From NCBI RefSeq assembly GCF_027244095.1, contig NC_069662.1:11930501-11994500 (forward strand): a stretch of 64,000 nucleotides of DNA, read 5' to 3'. This document shows, piece by piece, positions 31,930 to 43,765 of the stretch. Made by a program: the position numbers and the translations under genes. Each line of letters begins with the position of its first letter. Position 1 is the stretch's first letter. The stretch comes from Hemicordylus capensis. Its lineage: Eukaryota; Chordata; Lepidosauria; Squamata; Cordylidae. The notes under the pieces were generated by a model. That model saw only the letters and a program-made list of their open reading frames with translations. It was not told the DNA's origin and did no database searches.

Positions 31930-32155
31930 GGCAAAGAGGCACCTTTTACCGTGGTGATTCTCTTTATTGAGCAGGGGGAGAGTAACTGGCCCTATCCACC
32001 CCCAGCACAGCATCCCTCCAGTGACTGTTGCTGGTGTGTGTCTTAAGTTTCTTTTTAGAATGTGAGCCCTTTGGGGACAGGGAGCCATCTTATTTATTTG
32101 TTGTTTCTCTTTGTAAGATCCCTGAGCTATTTTTGGAAGGGCGGTATAGAAATCG

Positions 32156-32160
<5 letters not shown>
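31930..32160 (-). repeat. Interspersed repeat, reverse copy
   Basis: TCTCTTTATTGAGCAGGGGG, CCAGCACAGCATCCCTCCAG and GGGGACAGGGAGCCATC match the family. Confidence 0.7.

Positions 32161-32199
<39 letters not shown>
32158..32199. repeat. (ATC)n microsatellite
   Basis: About fourteen ATC units directly attached to the 3' end of the preceding repeat. Confidence 0.9.
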
Positions 32200-32723
32200 T
32201 AACCATAGAGTTGACAGACTGGCTGCAGGTGTCCCTGGTGCTGTGCACACTAAATACATAAACAAGTCAAAGACGCATCCCTTGCCTGGCTTGGCATTCC
32301 ATCAAATGTGCCCAAATTCTCATGGTTTAAGCAGTAGCTGATGCAACTGTTCACAAAGTGTCCACAGTATCCACTACCCTCTCCGAGGGCCCTCAAGAAC
32401 TTTACCTTGGGGGCAGGGCAGCTGTGGTCACTCCAATCCCTGATGGGACAAATCCTGATGGGCTTGCACCGCAAGTTGTGGACATAACCATGTATGGCGC
32501 TGTTCTGCAAGTGTGTATTCAAGCAGCGGCCCTTGACATTATGAGCACCCCTTATTGAGTGCTTTGAAAATTTCTACATCATTTAATCAACTTTGATAGG
32601 TATTAATGTGGGCGGGGGGGATAAAAGAGTATGAACGGCATCGATACCACATCTTGTTATTACTAGAAGAAATCCTGCACAGTTCCCTCTCAAGATCCTT
32701 CTTCACACACATATACACATTCA

Positions 32724-32743
32724 AACACACACACACACACACT
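32724..32743. repeat. (CA)n microsatellite
   Basis: About ten units. It is the positional counterpart of the CA-rich stretch near 26475. Confidence 0.75.
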
Positions 32744-33289
32744 GGTTTTGACACTACACACATTTTCATCATAAGCTTTTTCTTTTAAAAATAAAGTGCA
32801 CAGGTCTGAGAAAGTGGAGCTTTGTGCCCAGAAATGTCAGCATCTATGCTTTTCACTGCAACTGCAGAATCATTCAATATACTTTAATTTATTTCTTTAT
32901 TATATTGATATGCCCCGATTGTCTCTGAAGTTCTCCATTAGCTGAGCTGGCTGCATACTGGTCATGTAGTACTCAAGTCTTATTTAAATGCTGCAACTTT
33001 CTAAGCTTTATCCTCCCCCCTCCCCCTAAAAATATGCTCTAGAGAAAGACTGGAGTGCAAGAATAGAATCGTAGTTTCAGTTTATTGTTACAGTCCAAAA
33101 CCAGAGAACAGCAACAAACTCAAAACAGCCAACAAAAATAAAAATGATTCCTTCATACTATAAAGCTGCATTAGTCATTTATTCGTTATACAATGAATAA
33201 AAGTAGAATAGACCAACACACTTCCTAGGAATGTAAGTTCCCAATTTGACCATTTGTTTCCTAATACAACAATCCCCGGAGCACAGTTT

Positions 33290-33370
33290 TTATTTTTATT
33301 TATTTATTTGTTTGTTTATTTATTTATTTATTTAATTTATACCCCGCCCACACTTACGTCTCTGGGCGGC
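33290..33370 (-). repeat. L2-like LINE tail with (TTTA)n
   Basis: A TTTATTTATT run, then ATTTATACCCCGCCCACACTT and CTCTGGGCGG, the L2 3' end. Confidence 0.6.
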
Positions 33371-33389
33371 TGGTTTTGCAACATTAAGA

Positions 33390-33629
33390 GTGATGTCAGT
33401 ATTAGAATCCGAAAGAAGGGAGGTACAGAATTTATCTGATCTACCTGAAAATGTAATTAAAATTGAAGTCATAAAAAAGCAACAGATACTGTATCCCTAT
33501 AAAACTGACAGTATAATAGGATATGATACATGGTTTCATCCACTCCCAACTGGCAAGGACAATCTCCCTTCCTATAAAGTCAAAGGTAATAGACGAGCTA
33601 AGGTAAAACTCTCCAGTGATTTTCTGTGA
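33390..33629 (+). other. Unidentified 79-codon ORF
   Basis: A forward frame encodes a charged peptide (SERREVQNLSDLPENVIKIE ... GYDTWFHPLPTGKDNLPSYK). The composition looks protein-like rather than repeat-like, but I do not recognise it. It lies in DNA absent from the corresponding part of the upstream locus copy, between an L2 tail and a SINE, so it may be a piece of a transposon or a retrocopy. Confidence 0.25.
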
Positions 33630-33664
33630 AGAGATTGTAAAAGTATGAGTAGTAAATAGTAGTT

Positions 33665-33745
33665 GGAAAGGAAAGGTTGTGCCATCGAGCTGGTGTCGAC
33701 TCCTGGCAACCACAGAGCCATGTGGATTTCTTGGTAGAATGCAGT
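33665..33745 (-). repeat. tRNA-derived SINE fragment
   Basis: GGAAAGGAAAGGTTGTGCC, GTGTCGACTCCTGGCAACC and TTCTTGGTAGAATGCAG match the 3' part of the 20682 family. Confidence 0.7.
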
Positions 33746-33790
33746 AGTAGTAATATCACACAAATAACAAAAGGGATTTTTCCTTTTCAG

Positions 33791-35052
33791 CCAAAGGTGG
33801 ATCCGGAATACTTCCCAAGAGCAAAACTAAAGGAATTGATGTGTGTGGTATAAAGGAAACTTATTTCATTATCCGTTCGGACTTGGGCTGCTAAATGAAA
33901 CCAACTGATTTAAATCAGGGCTCGGGAATTGAAATATTTAGCCTACATTTCTCATGGAGGGGAGGAGAGCACTATCTGGCCCATACTGATAACCATTTTT
34001 ACACCATCAAAGGGAACACTTACCGTTGTGTGGCCAGCCTCACCACTGATGCAGGAGCTAAGCTTACCTTCTCCATCACAACTGCCGCAATGGAGACCAT
34101 TACTTCTCACACGGAAACAATTTCTACATCTTGTTCATTAAGAAGGGGGTTTACCGTTGTGTCTCCAACTTGAATTCAGATGCTAGTGCCACTGAAGAGA
34201 AAATACACCCTGACCTCAAAGATGGGCTGTATTACTGGGGTTCCAACCAGTACATCTATTACTTGAGACCACATTATGGATGAGGAGTTGAATACTCTCA
34301 GATCTCCAACTTAAATAAGAACTTGGCGGCTGACACTTTTTCCCTCCATCATGATGTGGTCAACTTCCTCCCTGGAGGTTTTTCGCTCACTTATGGTCCA
34401 TGTGCTGGTGTCTGGGAACCTATCAAGATCATCTATAATGAGAACGGGGCCATAAACATTACTTTTGAAGAAAAAGTTGTTAGGAAAGTTGGATATGGTG
34501 GTGCAGTGGTGGCGCAGTGGTAAAACTGGTGGCGCAGTGGTAAAACTGCCGCCCTGTAACCAGAAGGTTACAAGTTCAATCCTGACCAGGGGCTCAAGGT
34601 TGACTCAGCCTTCCATCCTTCCGAGGTCGGTAAAATGAGTACCCAGAATGTTGGGGGCAATATGCTAAAATCATTGTAAACCGCTTAGAGAGCTCTGGCT
34701 ATAGAGCGGTATATAAATGTAAGTGCTATTGCTATATGAAAAACAGAAGATGGCCAGTGTGGAAAGCAGCTGGAAGGTATCTAGCAAGGTTGAAATCAAG
34801 ACAGGAGGCATCATAAAAGCAATTGTCAAGCAGCAATTATCCTTCGGTTTTGAATATGGTGGGACTAAAGTGAACACAGAGCAAGAATCGTGGAGTGAAG
34901 CTACCAAAGTGACCGAGAAAATTATCTTCACTGTGCCTTCCAAGCGCACAGTTGGACTCTGAAAATACAAGCTGTCTCTTGGCAAACAAAAATGTTATGA
35001 CCGAAAGTCATAAGCCACCTGGTTTCATTCCCTTGCCCCCTTCGAATGTTTA
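33791..35052 (+). pseudogene. Fossil tandem copy of the secreted propeller/beta-module gene
   Basis: This is the counterpart of the large exon at 27352-28388, in the same orientation and about 6.4 kb downstream, with the propeller-like repeats and the beta-rich C-terminal module both recognisable. By eye a 150-bp stretch is about 85-90% identical to the upstream copy. It is broken, with at least four breaks, and a SINE sits inside it. No first exon or promoter counterpart was found. The whole duplicated unit runs from about 30.0 to 35.4 kb. Because the protein family may be pore-forming-like, it is listed only as a fossil. Confidence 0.9.
34500..34735 (+). repeat. Sauria-type SINE inserted in the fossil copy
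   Basis: The head GGTGGCGCAGTGGTAAAACTG is tRNA-like and partly duplicated. GTTACAAGTTCAATCCTGAC holds the B box. The 3' end GCGGTATATAAATGTAAGTGC then TATTGCTAT is characteristic of lizard Sauria SINEs. The upstream gene copy lacks it, so it inserted after the duplication. Confidence 0.85.
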
Positions 35053-35449
35053 GCCCAAAAGACAGCAATCCGCTTTTTTTAAAAAATGCATGCTTATGAG
35101 AATTATAATCATGGGTCAATCAAGACTATCCACAGGCAGGTATCCCTAGTTATCTCTGCTGCTAACTTTACTCTCTAGAGCTCTAGAGGTGTGAAAGAAA
35201 TCATTACATAAAGTGGGCTGTGGGTTATTAATGGGTGGCAGGTATTATCACCCCCCTGATGATATCTTCAGAGAATAATACCCTCTCTAGATGACAGCAG
35301 ACAGGATGGGTGGCTCCCACATGAGGCAACAGCTTGAGGCAGCGAGTGGGACATGGAGCAGTAAGTTTGGAGCACCCCCCTGTCCCCCTGCCACATGCAT
35401 CATCCTACTTGCCTACTGCTGGTCCTTGCCACCACGCCATCTGCCTTCT

Positions 35450-35694
35450 GGCTGCTGTGCTGAAAGTAACTTGCCAAATACATGGTTTCAACTTCCTGCT
35501 TTCTGATTTACTGTCAGCTGCATTATCATGGTATTACTGAACAGATCCTTGATAAGATCAATGCATCCCTTTTCCAAGCCTTTCAGGCAATGTTGGGTTT
35601 GCTCTTCAGATGCACTTTTGGAAGGAGCATTTCCATTTCATGCTATTTCAAATGCGGCCGAGCAAGCACTTGAGTGTGAGTCTGTACAAAAGTA
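35450..35694. other. Unassigned DNA
   Basis: Between the end of the tandem duplication and a palindromic transposon. Nothing recognised. Confidence 0.4.
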
Positions 35695-36240
35695 GTAAGG
35701 GGATTCACACGCGCAGCCGAACTCAGGCTAGGGCAGTCCAGCCTGGGTTCGGCTGCATGTGTGAAGCACCTGGGAGCGAGGTTGCTCCTGGCACTGCCCG
35801 CTTCTTAGCCAAGCTCCACTTCTTAACCTGGCGTTTAGCCAAGTTTAAGCGAACCTGTGGTTCAGCTTCAGGCAAACCTGTGGTTCACTTAACCTCAGCC
35901 AGTGATCATCTGGGTCATTGCCCCCAGTGGCTTCCCCCCGGCCCACCACCATTTCTGGCAACAACCAGGGCAGGGGAAGGAGTGGCTGCTCTGATGAGAT
36001 CAGCCACCATGCTCCTGCCCTGGCGCACCCTGGGATGCAGGAGGGGGAAATCCTCTGGCTCCCAGCACTTCCCTTTGCCGGACCACCACTTGTGTGGGCG
36101 TGCGGTGCGGCGGAGGGGAGGACAGCAGCCGTTCGTCTGCAAGGGAATGCAGGCCACTCAGCCACCCCAGCAAAGTCATGTGCACAACCTCAGTATTTGC
36201 TGGAGCAGCCCATTCCATACCCAGTAGTCAGAGTAAGGAA
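35695..36240. mobile_element. GC-rich palindromic MITE (probable)
   Basis: GGGATTCACACGCGCAGCCG and several inverted segments (AGCCGAACTCAGGCT / AGCCTGGGTTCGGCT; TTCTTAGCCAAGCTCC, TTAACCTGGCGTTTAGCC). It resembles the GGCTATTCTCA family by its CTGGGTT and TTAACC blocks. Overlapping long ORFs on both strands here reflect composition. Confidence 0.45.
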
Positions 36241-37450
36241 GGAGCCAGCCCACTAATTCCTGCACAAAGTCCTTTCTTGTGGTCACAGCTCCTGGAGGTA
36301 ATCCTTGCCGGCAAGATATGAACTGTTTCTCAGATGTTTAAACTTACCCGTTGAGTGAAACAGCAACTGATTGTGCTTAAAGAAATAGCCGCATGTTGAA
36401 TCTACAACAATATTTTGCTACATCTCTCTGGTCACATGAGGAAGGGTTCCATCAGCAAAGCGTCGGCTATCCTTCTAGTGATATACGGATTTCAGGAAGG
36501 GGCCATTTACACACCCTGCCTCACACACACAAGGAACAAAATCACATCTACCTCATCTCATTTTTTTCCAGCTCTCCTTCAATGCAATTTCAATTAAATA
36601 AATGAGTGCTGCTTTTCTTCTCCTTTTAAAGGTGCTTCCTGGTTTCCTTAAGGCTTGAAATTGATGACATTCCCTTAAGAGTCTTTGATCAAATCTAAAG
36701 ACACTGGTCAGCTTGTCAGTGAAGGCTGATGCAATCAGAAATTCAAGTGATGACAGAAAAAGGGGTGGTGGTGGCTTACCATAAAAACAAAAGATAGATG
36801 TCTATCTTGCTTCTGAAGTTGTTTGTGATTCACGTTCCATGGAGCAGCAGCCATTTAGAAATACCTTCTCTCTTCAATTAGTGATAACATTTTTTTTAAT
36901 GATGAAACTAAAAAAATGTGACAGATTTGCCTGATTCAGACATTGCATTATATGAGCACAGAGATGGCTGTAGCCTCATACATGTGTTCATTTGAATGAC
37001 TGTACTTGTGTTCATTTTAAAAGTGAACCTGGATTGAGGTCCTTCAAATGCATGGTGCTGATAGGAAGTGTACTTCTGCACTTGCATTCGACATAACATG
37101 TGAATGACTGTACCTGCATACAGATCTGTTTCTGTGTACACTTTACACTCGTACAACTATTGAACATAACATGTGTATGGGCCTGTTGTCTGTCTCTAAT
37201 ACACTGCATCTTCTAACAAGATGAGGTCCCCTCAACCTCAAGAGGTCATTGTGCATGTTGATTTTCAGAAATTTCTCTGTGGCTGACAAAACAGAAGCCA
37301 TTTTCTCCGGTTGTCAAGTGAGAGGATAATACTGCACACCTGAAAACGCTCTGGCATGAACAATTTCCTAAAATTATTTGTAGCTACTTTTGTGCAGTAA
37401 AAGATGGAGCCTAATGTTTTGTCATGGGATCTAGTCAAACTGGCCAAAAA
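36241..37450. other. Intergenic DNA with no recognised gene
   Basis: Nothing could be assigned. Confidence 0.5.
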
Positions 37451-38423
37451 AATGGTGAGTTGAAAACACTCTGACCTTGTTTTCAACTCACATATGAGCA
37501 GAAAATGGGATATGCATAGTTTGCATAGCTTCCAAATTAGGGTAGGATGGGTCTCCTACACTATTCATAATCATGTGAATCAACCTGCTGTGTTCCAAAT
37601 GACTACTGCACAGGTAAGGTAGTGCAAAGAGAAACCAAGAAAGACAAGCTAAAATCATTTCTGTGTGACAAGTGTGTGGATATGTGTCCATTAGCCACTG
37701 AGTTCCTGGCAAATATTTTTATAGTGCAGGTATCACGGTAACAGAGTGCATTTCCTGCTTGGGGGCTCCCAGCAGCATCCCTGCATGTGATTTAGAACTA
37801 AAGGCTTGCAGTTTCAATTTTTGACTCGGAGGACCGTAGACTCACCATTTGCCTACATGGGCTAACTCCTAAGAAGAAGTCGCTTAGGAGATAGCATGAG
37901 AAGGTAACTCCAGGTCAAGCCTAACCCATGACTGAAAGGGGAACTATTTCCTGTACTCCCTCTCTGTTCATGCACAGAGGAGGTTGCTGAGTAGACCTTC
38001 CACTCTTCCAAGCAACCTAGGATAGTGAGCATGGTTTCCCTCCTCATTTTAGCCTCACAAAACCCTTGTGAGATAGTTATAGCAGAGAAATTTTGATTAG
38101 GTCAAGGTCACCCCAGGAGTTTCATGGTTGATGGGGGAGTTGAACCTGGGTTTCTCTGGTGCTGATCTAATACACTAACATACACTATGTTCACTCTCTA
38201 TTTGAGTCATTGAGGTCATGAAGGGGTGTGTGTGGTGCACACATGTCTGTTCTGTATATGTGCATTTAAGTAGTTATTTATATATGCATCCCAGAACACC
38301 CCTCTCTATGGTGCTCTGTGGAGAAATGATCTTTTGCAGTTTCCAGGCATTGAGAAAACAAGAGAACTTTGAGGGCACAGTAAGCAGTGGTACTGTGAAG
38401 AACAATTCATACATTTTCTCCTT
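37451..38423. repeat. 3' flank of the first reverse OR, duplicated near 48200-49170
   Basis: GAGTTCCTGGCAAATATTTT..GTGCAGG, CCTCATTTTAGCC, GGTTTCTCTGGTGCTGATC and GGTCATGAAGGGGTGTGTGT have counterparts in order in the 3' flank of the OR at 49845, and the last also at 57850. This defines the reverse OR duplication unit. Confidence 0.6.
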
Positions 38424-39353
38424 TCATACACAAAAGGGAAAAATACACTTGTCTTTCAACCGTCTCATAGCCTCCTTAATTTCTCGATTCCGTAGAGTGT
38501 ATATGATAGGATTGAGGGCAGGAGTGACCACTGTGTAGAACACGGAAGCCATCTTGTCCACACTGGAGCTGGAGAAGGGTATAAGATACACAAATAGGCA
38601 AGGCACAAAAATCAGGCTGACCACTGTCAAGTGAGCACTGCAGGTGGACAAAGCTTTTCCTCCACTTTCCCTGAAGTGGCCTCGAAGAGAGGCCAGGATG
38701 ACCCCATATGACACTAGTAAGACGAGGAAGCAGATAAGTGAGAGCAGACCGCTGTTGACCACCATCAGAATCTCTGTGATGTAAGTATCGGTACAAGCCA
38801 GTCTGACAACCTGTGGAACATCACAATAGAAACTGTCAAGTTTGTTTGGTCCACAGAATGGGAGACGGAGAATGAGGACCAGCTGGGTGGAAGAGTGGAT
38901 GAAGCCGCCAGCCCAACAGGAAGTGAGGAGCTTGATGCAACGTAGGCGGTTCATTGTGGTTGGGTATGTCAGGGGGTGGCAGATTGCCACGTAGCGATCA
39001 TAGGCCATGAGGGTGAGGAGAAACATCTCTGAACCACCAAAAAAGTGCAGGAAGAAGAGCTGAGCCATACAACCCCCAAATGAAATGGTCCTGCCACAGC
39101 TCAATAGGTCCACCACCATCTTGGGGATAGTCACTGAACCTAAGGAAGTATCAATAATGGATAAGCTGGTCAGGAAAAAGTACATGGGGGACTGGAGGAG
39201 GCGGGGCTCTCTGTATACCGTCACCACAATGAGGAGGTTGCCCAAAAGGATTACGGTGTAGAAGGCCAGGACCAAGCCGAAGAGAAGAAACTGGATGGGA
39301 CGTGAGCGGGAAAGGCCCAGGAAGATGAACTCTGTAACTGTAGACCCATTCAT
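38424..39353 (-). CDS. Olfactory receptor, family 4-like, intact
   Basis: A 309-residue odorant receptor starting MNGSTVTEFIFLGLS. An in-frame ATG 30 nt further out (at 39383) lies upstream of the acceptor TCTCTTCTCCAAG that ends at 39368, so it is intronic under the usual OR gene model. The internal ATG, 14 nt after the acceptor, is preferred. Motifs in order: N2 sequon, [83 protein letters not shown] replaces KAFSTC, a common OR variant. The segment 39001-39261 is nearly identical to the OR at 49845 while the rest is clearly diverged. No break was seen. Confidence 0.95.
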   Translation of the reverse strand: MNGSTVTEFIFLGLSRSRPIQFLLFGLVLAFYTVILLGNLLIVVTVYREPRLLQSPMYFFLTSLSIIDTSLGSVTIPKMVVDLLSCGRTISFGGCMAQLFFLHFFGGSEMFLLTLMAYDRYVAICHPLTYPTTMNRLRCIKLLTSCWAGGFIHSSTQLVLILRLPFCGPNKLDSFYCDVPQVVRLACTDTYITEILMVVNSGLLSLICFLVLLVSYGVILASLRGHFRESGGKALSTCSAHLTVVSLIFVPCLFVYLIPFSSSSVDKMASVFYTVVTPALNPIIYTLRNREIKEAMRRLKDKCIFPFCV

Positions 39354-39489
39354 GGAGATGGTTGGATCTTGGAGAAGAGACAATGGGGCATTTAGGTTAG
39401 CAGACTGCAGTGGTCTAAGCTAGTGTTCAATGACAGCAGGGAAACAGGAAGCTCTTCTTAACCTTAGGCATGGATAAAAATGGCATTCA

Positions 39490-40290
39490 GTAACTGAATT
39501 CATGAAGGAATATACCTATTTCTCTGAAAGATACAAATCCCACTCAAGGATAGATATGGTCTGGACATCCAAATCTATCATGTCGTGTATGAAAAGAATG
39601 GATATTATGCCTAGAACTTTATCAGATCATAATGCAATTTGCTTTACATAGAAGAAGACGGGAATGGTATCTTTTTGTTGGCGACTCAATGAATATTTGC
39701 TGAAAAAAGCGGAAATTGTGGAGAAAGCCAGAAGAAAGTTAAAGGACTATTTTGAACTGAATTTAAACCAAGGAATGGATAATAAAACAGTTTGGGACGC
39801 AGGAAAAGCGGTTATGAGAGGCTTTTTTATACAACAGAATGCATATCTTAAGAAAAAAAAGGGATTGAAAAAAGAGGGACTACTGATGGAGATTTATAAA
39901 AAAAGAAAGAGAACTGCTATGGACTAAGGACAAGCAGAAGACTATTCAAGTTATTAAAATGCTTCAGCAGCAGCTCTCTATGTTGCTATTAAATGAAACT
40001 GAACAGAATTTAAAGTATGCAAAGCAAAAGTCATTTGAATTTGCAAACAAACCAGGCAAGTTATTGGCTTGGAAAATTAGAAATGAGAAAAAGAATAAGC
40101 ACACATAGCACACAACATATCAACAAAAAATGAGTTTTCCTATGATGAAAGGGAAATAAACAGGGAATTCTTTAGATACTACTCTGAATTATATAAAGGA
40201 AACAAAGTAGAAGATAGAAAAATTGATAAATTTCTGAAGACACAAGATATCCCACTTGTTTATTTCAATAAACAAGATTGTTCAATAAAC
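39490..40290 (+). mobile_element. L1-type LINE ORF2 fragment
   Basis: Forward frames read EYTYFSERYKSHSRIDMVW (endonuclease end), SDHNAICFT, then WRLNEYLLKKAEIVEKARRK, VWDAGKAVMRGFFIQQNAYL and KKKKGLKKEG. This matches the L1 ORF2 region between the endonuclease and the reverse transcriptase (WRLNESLL...W...KAVIRG). Later parts carry stops and frame changes. It is truncated at both ends. Confidence 0.85.
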
Positions 40291-40318
40291 AATGTTGTTT
40301 ATTGAAATGGAATAGCTA

Positions 40319-40535
40319 CATAGGCACATAGGAAGCCACCTTATACAAAATCAATCCATTGATCCATCTACTGTAGCTCAGCATTGTCTATGATGAATGG
40401 CAGTGGCTCTCGAGGTTTTAGACAGGGGTTTCTCCCAACCCTACCTGGAGATGCTGCCTGGGAGTGAACCTGGGACCTTTTGCACGCAAGCAGATGCTCT
40501 TCCACTGAGCTATCAGCCCCGTTCCCTAAGGGCAA
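40319..40535 (-). repeat. tRNA-derived SINE (third family), reverse
   Basis: On the reverse strand it reads GATAGCTCAGTGGAAGAGC (A box), GGTTCACTCCCAGG (B box), and ends in a GGCTTCCTATGTGCCT-type tail. Confidence 0.8.
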
Positions 40536-40704
40536 TATCTCACAGAGCTCACATGTAGTCACCCATCCAATGCAAACCAAGGTAGACCCTGCTTAGCAAA
40601 GGGGTTTAAGACCAGCTGTCCACCCCATTTCATTTCAAACATTTTTCATTTCAAAAAGGAACAGGGATTCAAACTGTAGTCTCCCTGATCATTATCCAAC
40701 ACCC

Positions 40705-41165
40705 ACCACATTCGCACATAACTGGAAACCAGAGTTAAATAGGGCAGAGGTTGGATTCCTTGTACTTCTGAATGCATGGAACCTCTGTCCTGTTCAAAAA
40801 GTGAACCGAGATTTCATTCCCCAAACTCCAATTTGAACCCTTGGGTTGATGTGAGTTTTGCTGCACCTACCTGAGGTTTGTGTTGGGCAGCGTTACACCC
40901 AAACCCTGAACAAGAAGCAGGTTTCTCTGAGACCAAAGTTGAGGGAAGGAAGTTCCTCCCTCTCTCCATCCTGATTGGCTACTTGGCTGTCCATGTGAAG
41001 GAGGAAGCCTGACAGCCAGTTCCCCGTCCTCTCTGCAGTATCCTTGACTAGAGGTTTTTTTCCGTCCAAATGCAGAGAGGTTAGTGTGACAGGGAGAGGA
41101 ACCTCATGTCCTTTGAACCTTCAGTTCTGCATTGCATGCAGATGCAACCACTGTAGCCACTACAC
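40705..41165. mobile_element. Palindromic MITE, CATTCGCACATAAC-type ends
   Basis: The left CACATTCGCACATAACTGG and right CATTGCATGCAGATGCAACC are loosely inverted. A more obvious relative with GGCTGCATTCAAACATAAC ends lies at 53645-54080, at the matching place in the next OR unit. Confidence 0.4.
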
Positions 41166-43261
41166 AACACTGCCCGTGGAATGAAGCTGCAAAGGGCTGC
41201 AGATTTCATAGGAGCAGCAGGCATTAGCCCTTTCCCCTTCCACCATTTCCCCATCACATCCCCACTACTCCTATATTCAGCCTCCGGGAGCTGTATTGTA
41301 GTTGCAAAAACATTTAAAAGTCAACACACTTGCATGGTATCTGCTGAATGCTTTGAAGACATAATGCCCCTGGAGTTCCTAACCCAGCTTCTTGCTTGAC
41401 GTTGAGCAGACACAATCAGTTACCCACCATGCAATATGTACTGAAAAGATGCAAAATAATAATAACAAGAACTAATAATAATAAATTCTAACATATGCAC
41501 CAAGAGTTAAATTCTGGGAATCATGTGAAGAGACTTTACAAGTTTCTGTATGTCTAGGGCTGTGTATAATTTGTGCATTAAAAATAATAATCAAACTCCC
41601 GCCCCTGCAATTCTCCAGCCTATGAGAATGTGCATTGATTTGCTTATAGTATTGCATTGATTTGCTTTATTCTACTTCTGCTCATGAGGGAATTGTGCAG
41701 GGCACTGAAGTCCTTTCTTCTCATCATGGAAAATACTTGCAAGCAGGGATCTGGGCTTTAGATCATGCTTTATTTCAGAACTTTGGCTGTAATAAGCCTG
41801 GATCATCTGATATCATGAAAGGTCTTGGCTCATTCTAAGCTAGCAATGGAAGTAGAATCATCTCCACCCTCACAAGCAGAGGAGAGCAAGGCGTGCGTAA
41901 GCCCGAGGATTCAGTTCTGGTTTTTATGACATCTGAACTGGGTCTATGAAAGGCTGAGTAACAGATTCTGAGTCATACATCAGTGTATGAAGCTCATTTC
42001 CATGAAGCTTTTGGCTAAATCCCCCATTCCCAAATGCAATCAAAAAATAAATTTCTACAATTGATTTTTCTCACACATGCAGCTTGCTGTACTCTCCTTC
42101 CACTCCCTCCTCTCTCCTCACTTGCTTTCCCCCCACTGACAACGTTTAGATTGTGAGCTCTTTGGGAGCAGAGACCTATCTGTTTCCCTGTGAAATTTCA
42201 TACAGTTCCCAGGCTGTTATGGCACTGTGGCTGCTGAATGAAGTGATCTAGGAAGGCTGATCCTGCCATTCTGGCATTAGGTGAACACTTTTTAATGCAC
42301 ACAGACCTTTGACTGATTAGCTTTTAGATCTGTTTTACCTAGAGTTGTATATGGTCTGTTCAAAGACTAACAGGGCATTGCTAAATTATCATTGAAAGAA
42401 TGGTGCAACAATATGTATTTATAGAAACAAATCTATCATTTGTTAGAGAGAAGCTGGTTGATGTGGTTTATAAAAACTTTCCCCTGAAGATGAGGTTCAC
42501 CACCCTCAAAACACACTGGGACTCATTTCTATAAGTGAATATTGATGCACCATTCCTTCCTTGTCCTCCAGTCTTCAGTGGTGTGGTGCTCCCCCTTCTT
42601 CTAAATTATTGTTGACCTTATTAAAAATTTAAGCTGCTCTGAAACTCTGGACTGAAGAGTAGGATTATTATTATTTGTAATCAATAAAAGAAAAAACCCA
42701 AGTACATTAATCCTATTTTATAAATAAATGTCATTGCCAAGAATATATCAGCATCCTGGCTGATTCTTATAACCAAACGCCACTGACATAACCATAATCA
42801 AAGGGGCAGGTGTCAGCACCACAAACAGCCAAACAAATTGCAGTGCTAAACATCCCATTTTAAACAGTTGTTGAAATCTCTCTAAGCACTGGAAAAAATA
42901 GCAAGAAAACATCCAATCCAACCTTAATTGCTCACAATCAGATCCTTGCTTTGCCTTGTTCAAGATAATGACACACTGTCTTTCAGTCTGTGTTGGCTCA
43001 CAGGATTCTTGTGGGGCTACGTGATCATAAAGCACTTTGCACTCTGAAAATTGTTAAAGAAATTATTAATAATGCAGTCATCACAATAACAGTTGCACAT
43101 CCACCTGAGTGTCCAGCAACATTTTTGTTATAATTATTTGATAATATATAATTGCCAAGTTCTCCCGCTTTTTTCACGATGGCCCTGAAAAAGCCCATCA
43201 AAGTGTGATTCTATTAAAAATATATATTGAAGAACAGAATGTGTCCTGGATTTTTAAAGGT

Positions 43262-43300
43262 GCACGCGTACACACAAACACACACACATGCACACACAAA
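43262..43300. repeat. CA-rich microsatellite
   Basis: An interrupted (CA)n tract. Confidence 0.6.
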
Positions 43301-43599
43301 TTATTAACACCACAAATTCTGTAGTATAAACAGGAGTATACATCACCCACAACCAGAGACTGGTGCTCACTAGGTATAATGCACACTTCATATACTGCAC
43401 TGTTAGTTTCTCCATATTGGGTCAGATCAGAAGTGAAGTGCATTCTGATTCCCTCTTTCAATTCCAATTTAGCAGCAAATTATAATTCATCATTACATCT
43501 GAAATGGGCAAAACATAGTTTGTCCTCAACCCAGATTGCAACCCTGGTTCAGACTGAGATTGCAGTCTTGGTTTGTGACAAACTATGGACTGCATAGAA

Positions 43600-43765
43600 G
43601 CAGAACCTTCTGCTTGCATGTAGAAGGTTCCAAGTCCCCTCCCTGGCATCTTCAAGACAGGACTGAGACTCCTGCCTGCAACCTTGGAGATGCCACTGCC
43701 CATACTGAGACAATACTGAGCTAGATGGACCAATGGTCCGACACAGTAGCTTCCTATGTTCCTAT
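43600..43765 (+). repeat. tRNA-derived SINE fragment (third family)
   Basis: CTTGCATGTAGAAGGTTCCA, GAGACTCCTGCCTGCAACC, GACAATACTGAGCTAGATGG and CTTCCTATGTTCCTATG. Confidence 0.7.

Noticed and set aside
32028-32265. Polyhistidine and polyaspartate ORFs
   Set aside because: They are the two strands of an (ATC)n microsatellite attached to a repeat.
35610-36321. Overlapping 100-200 residue ORFs on both strands
   Set aside because: GC-rich palindromic transposon DNA. All frames are open by composition and none looks like a protein.
39354-39383. Upstream ATG start for the OR at 38424 (and the equivalents at 50798 and 63772)
   Set aside because: These ATGs precede a good splice acceptor and the 14-nt leader common to all ORs here, so they are probably intronic.
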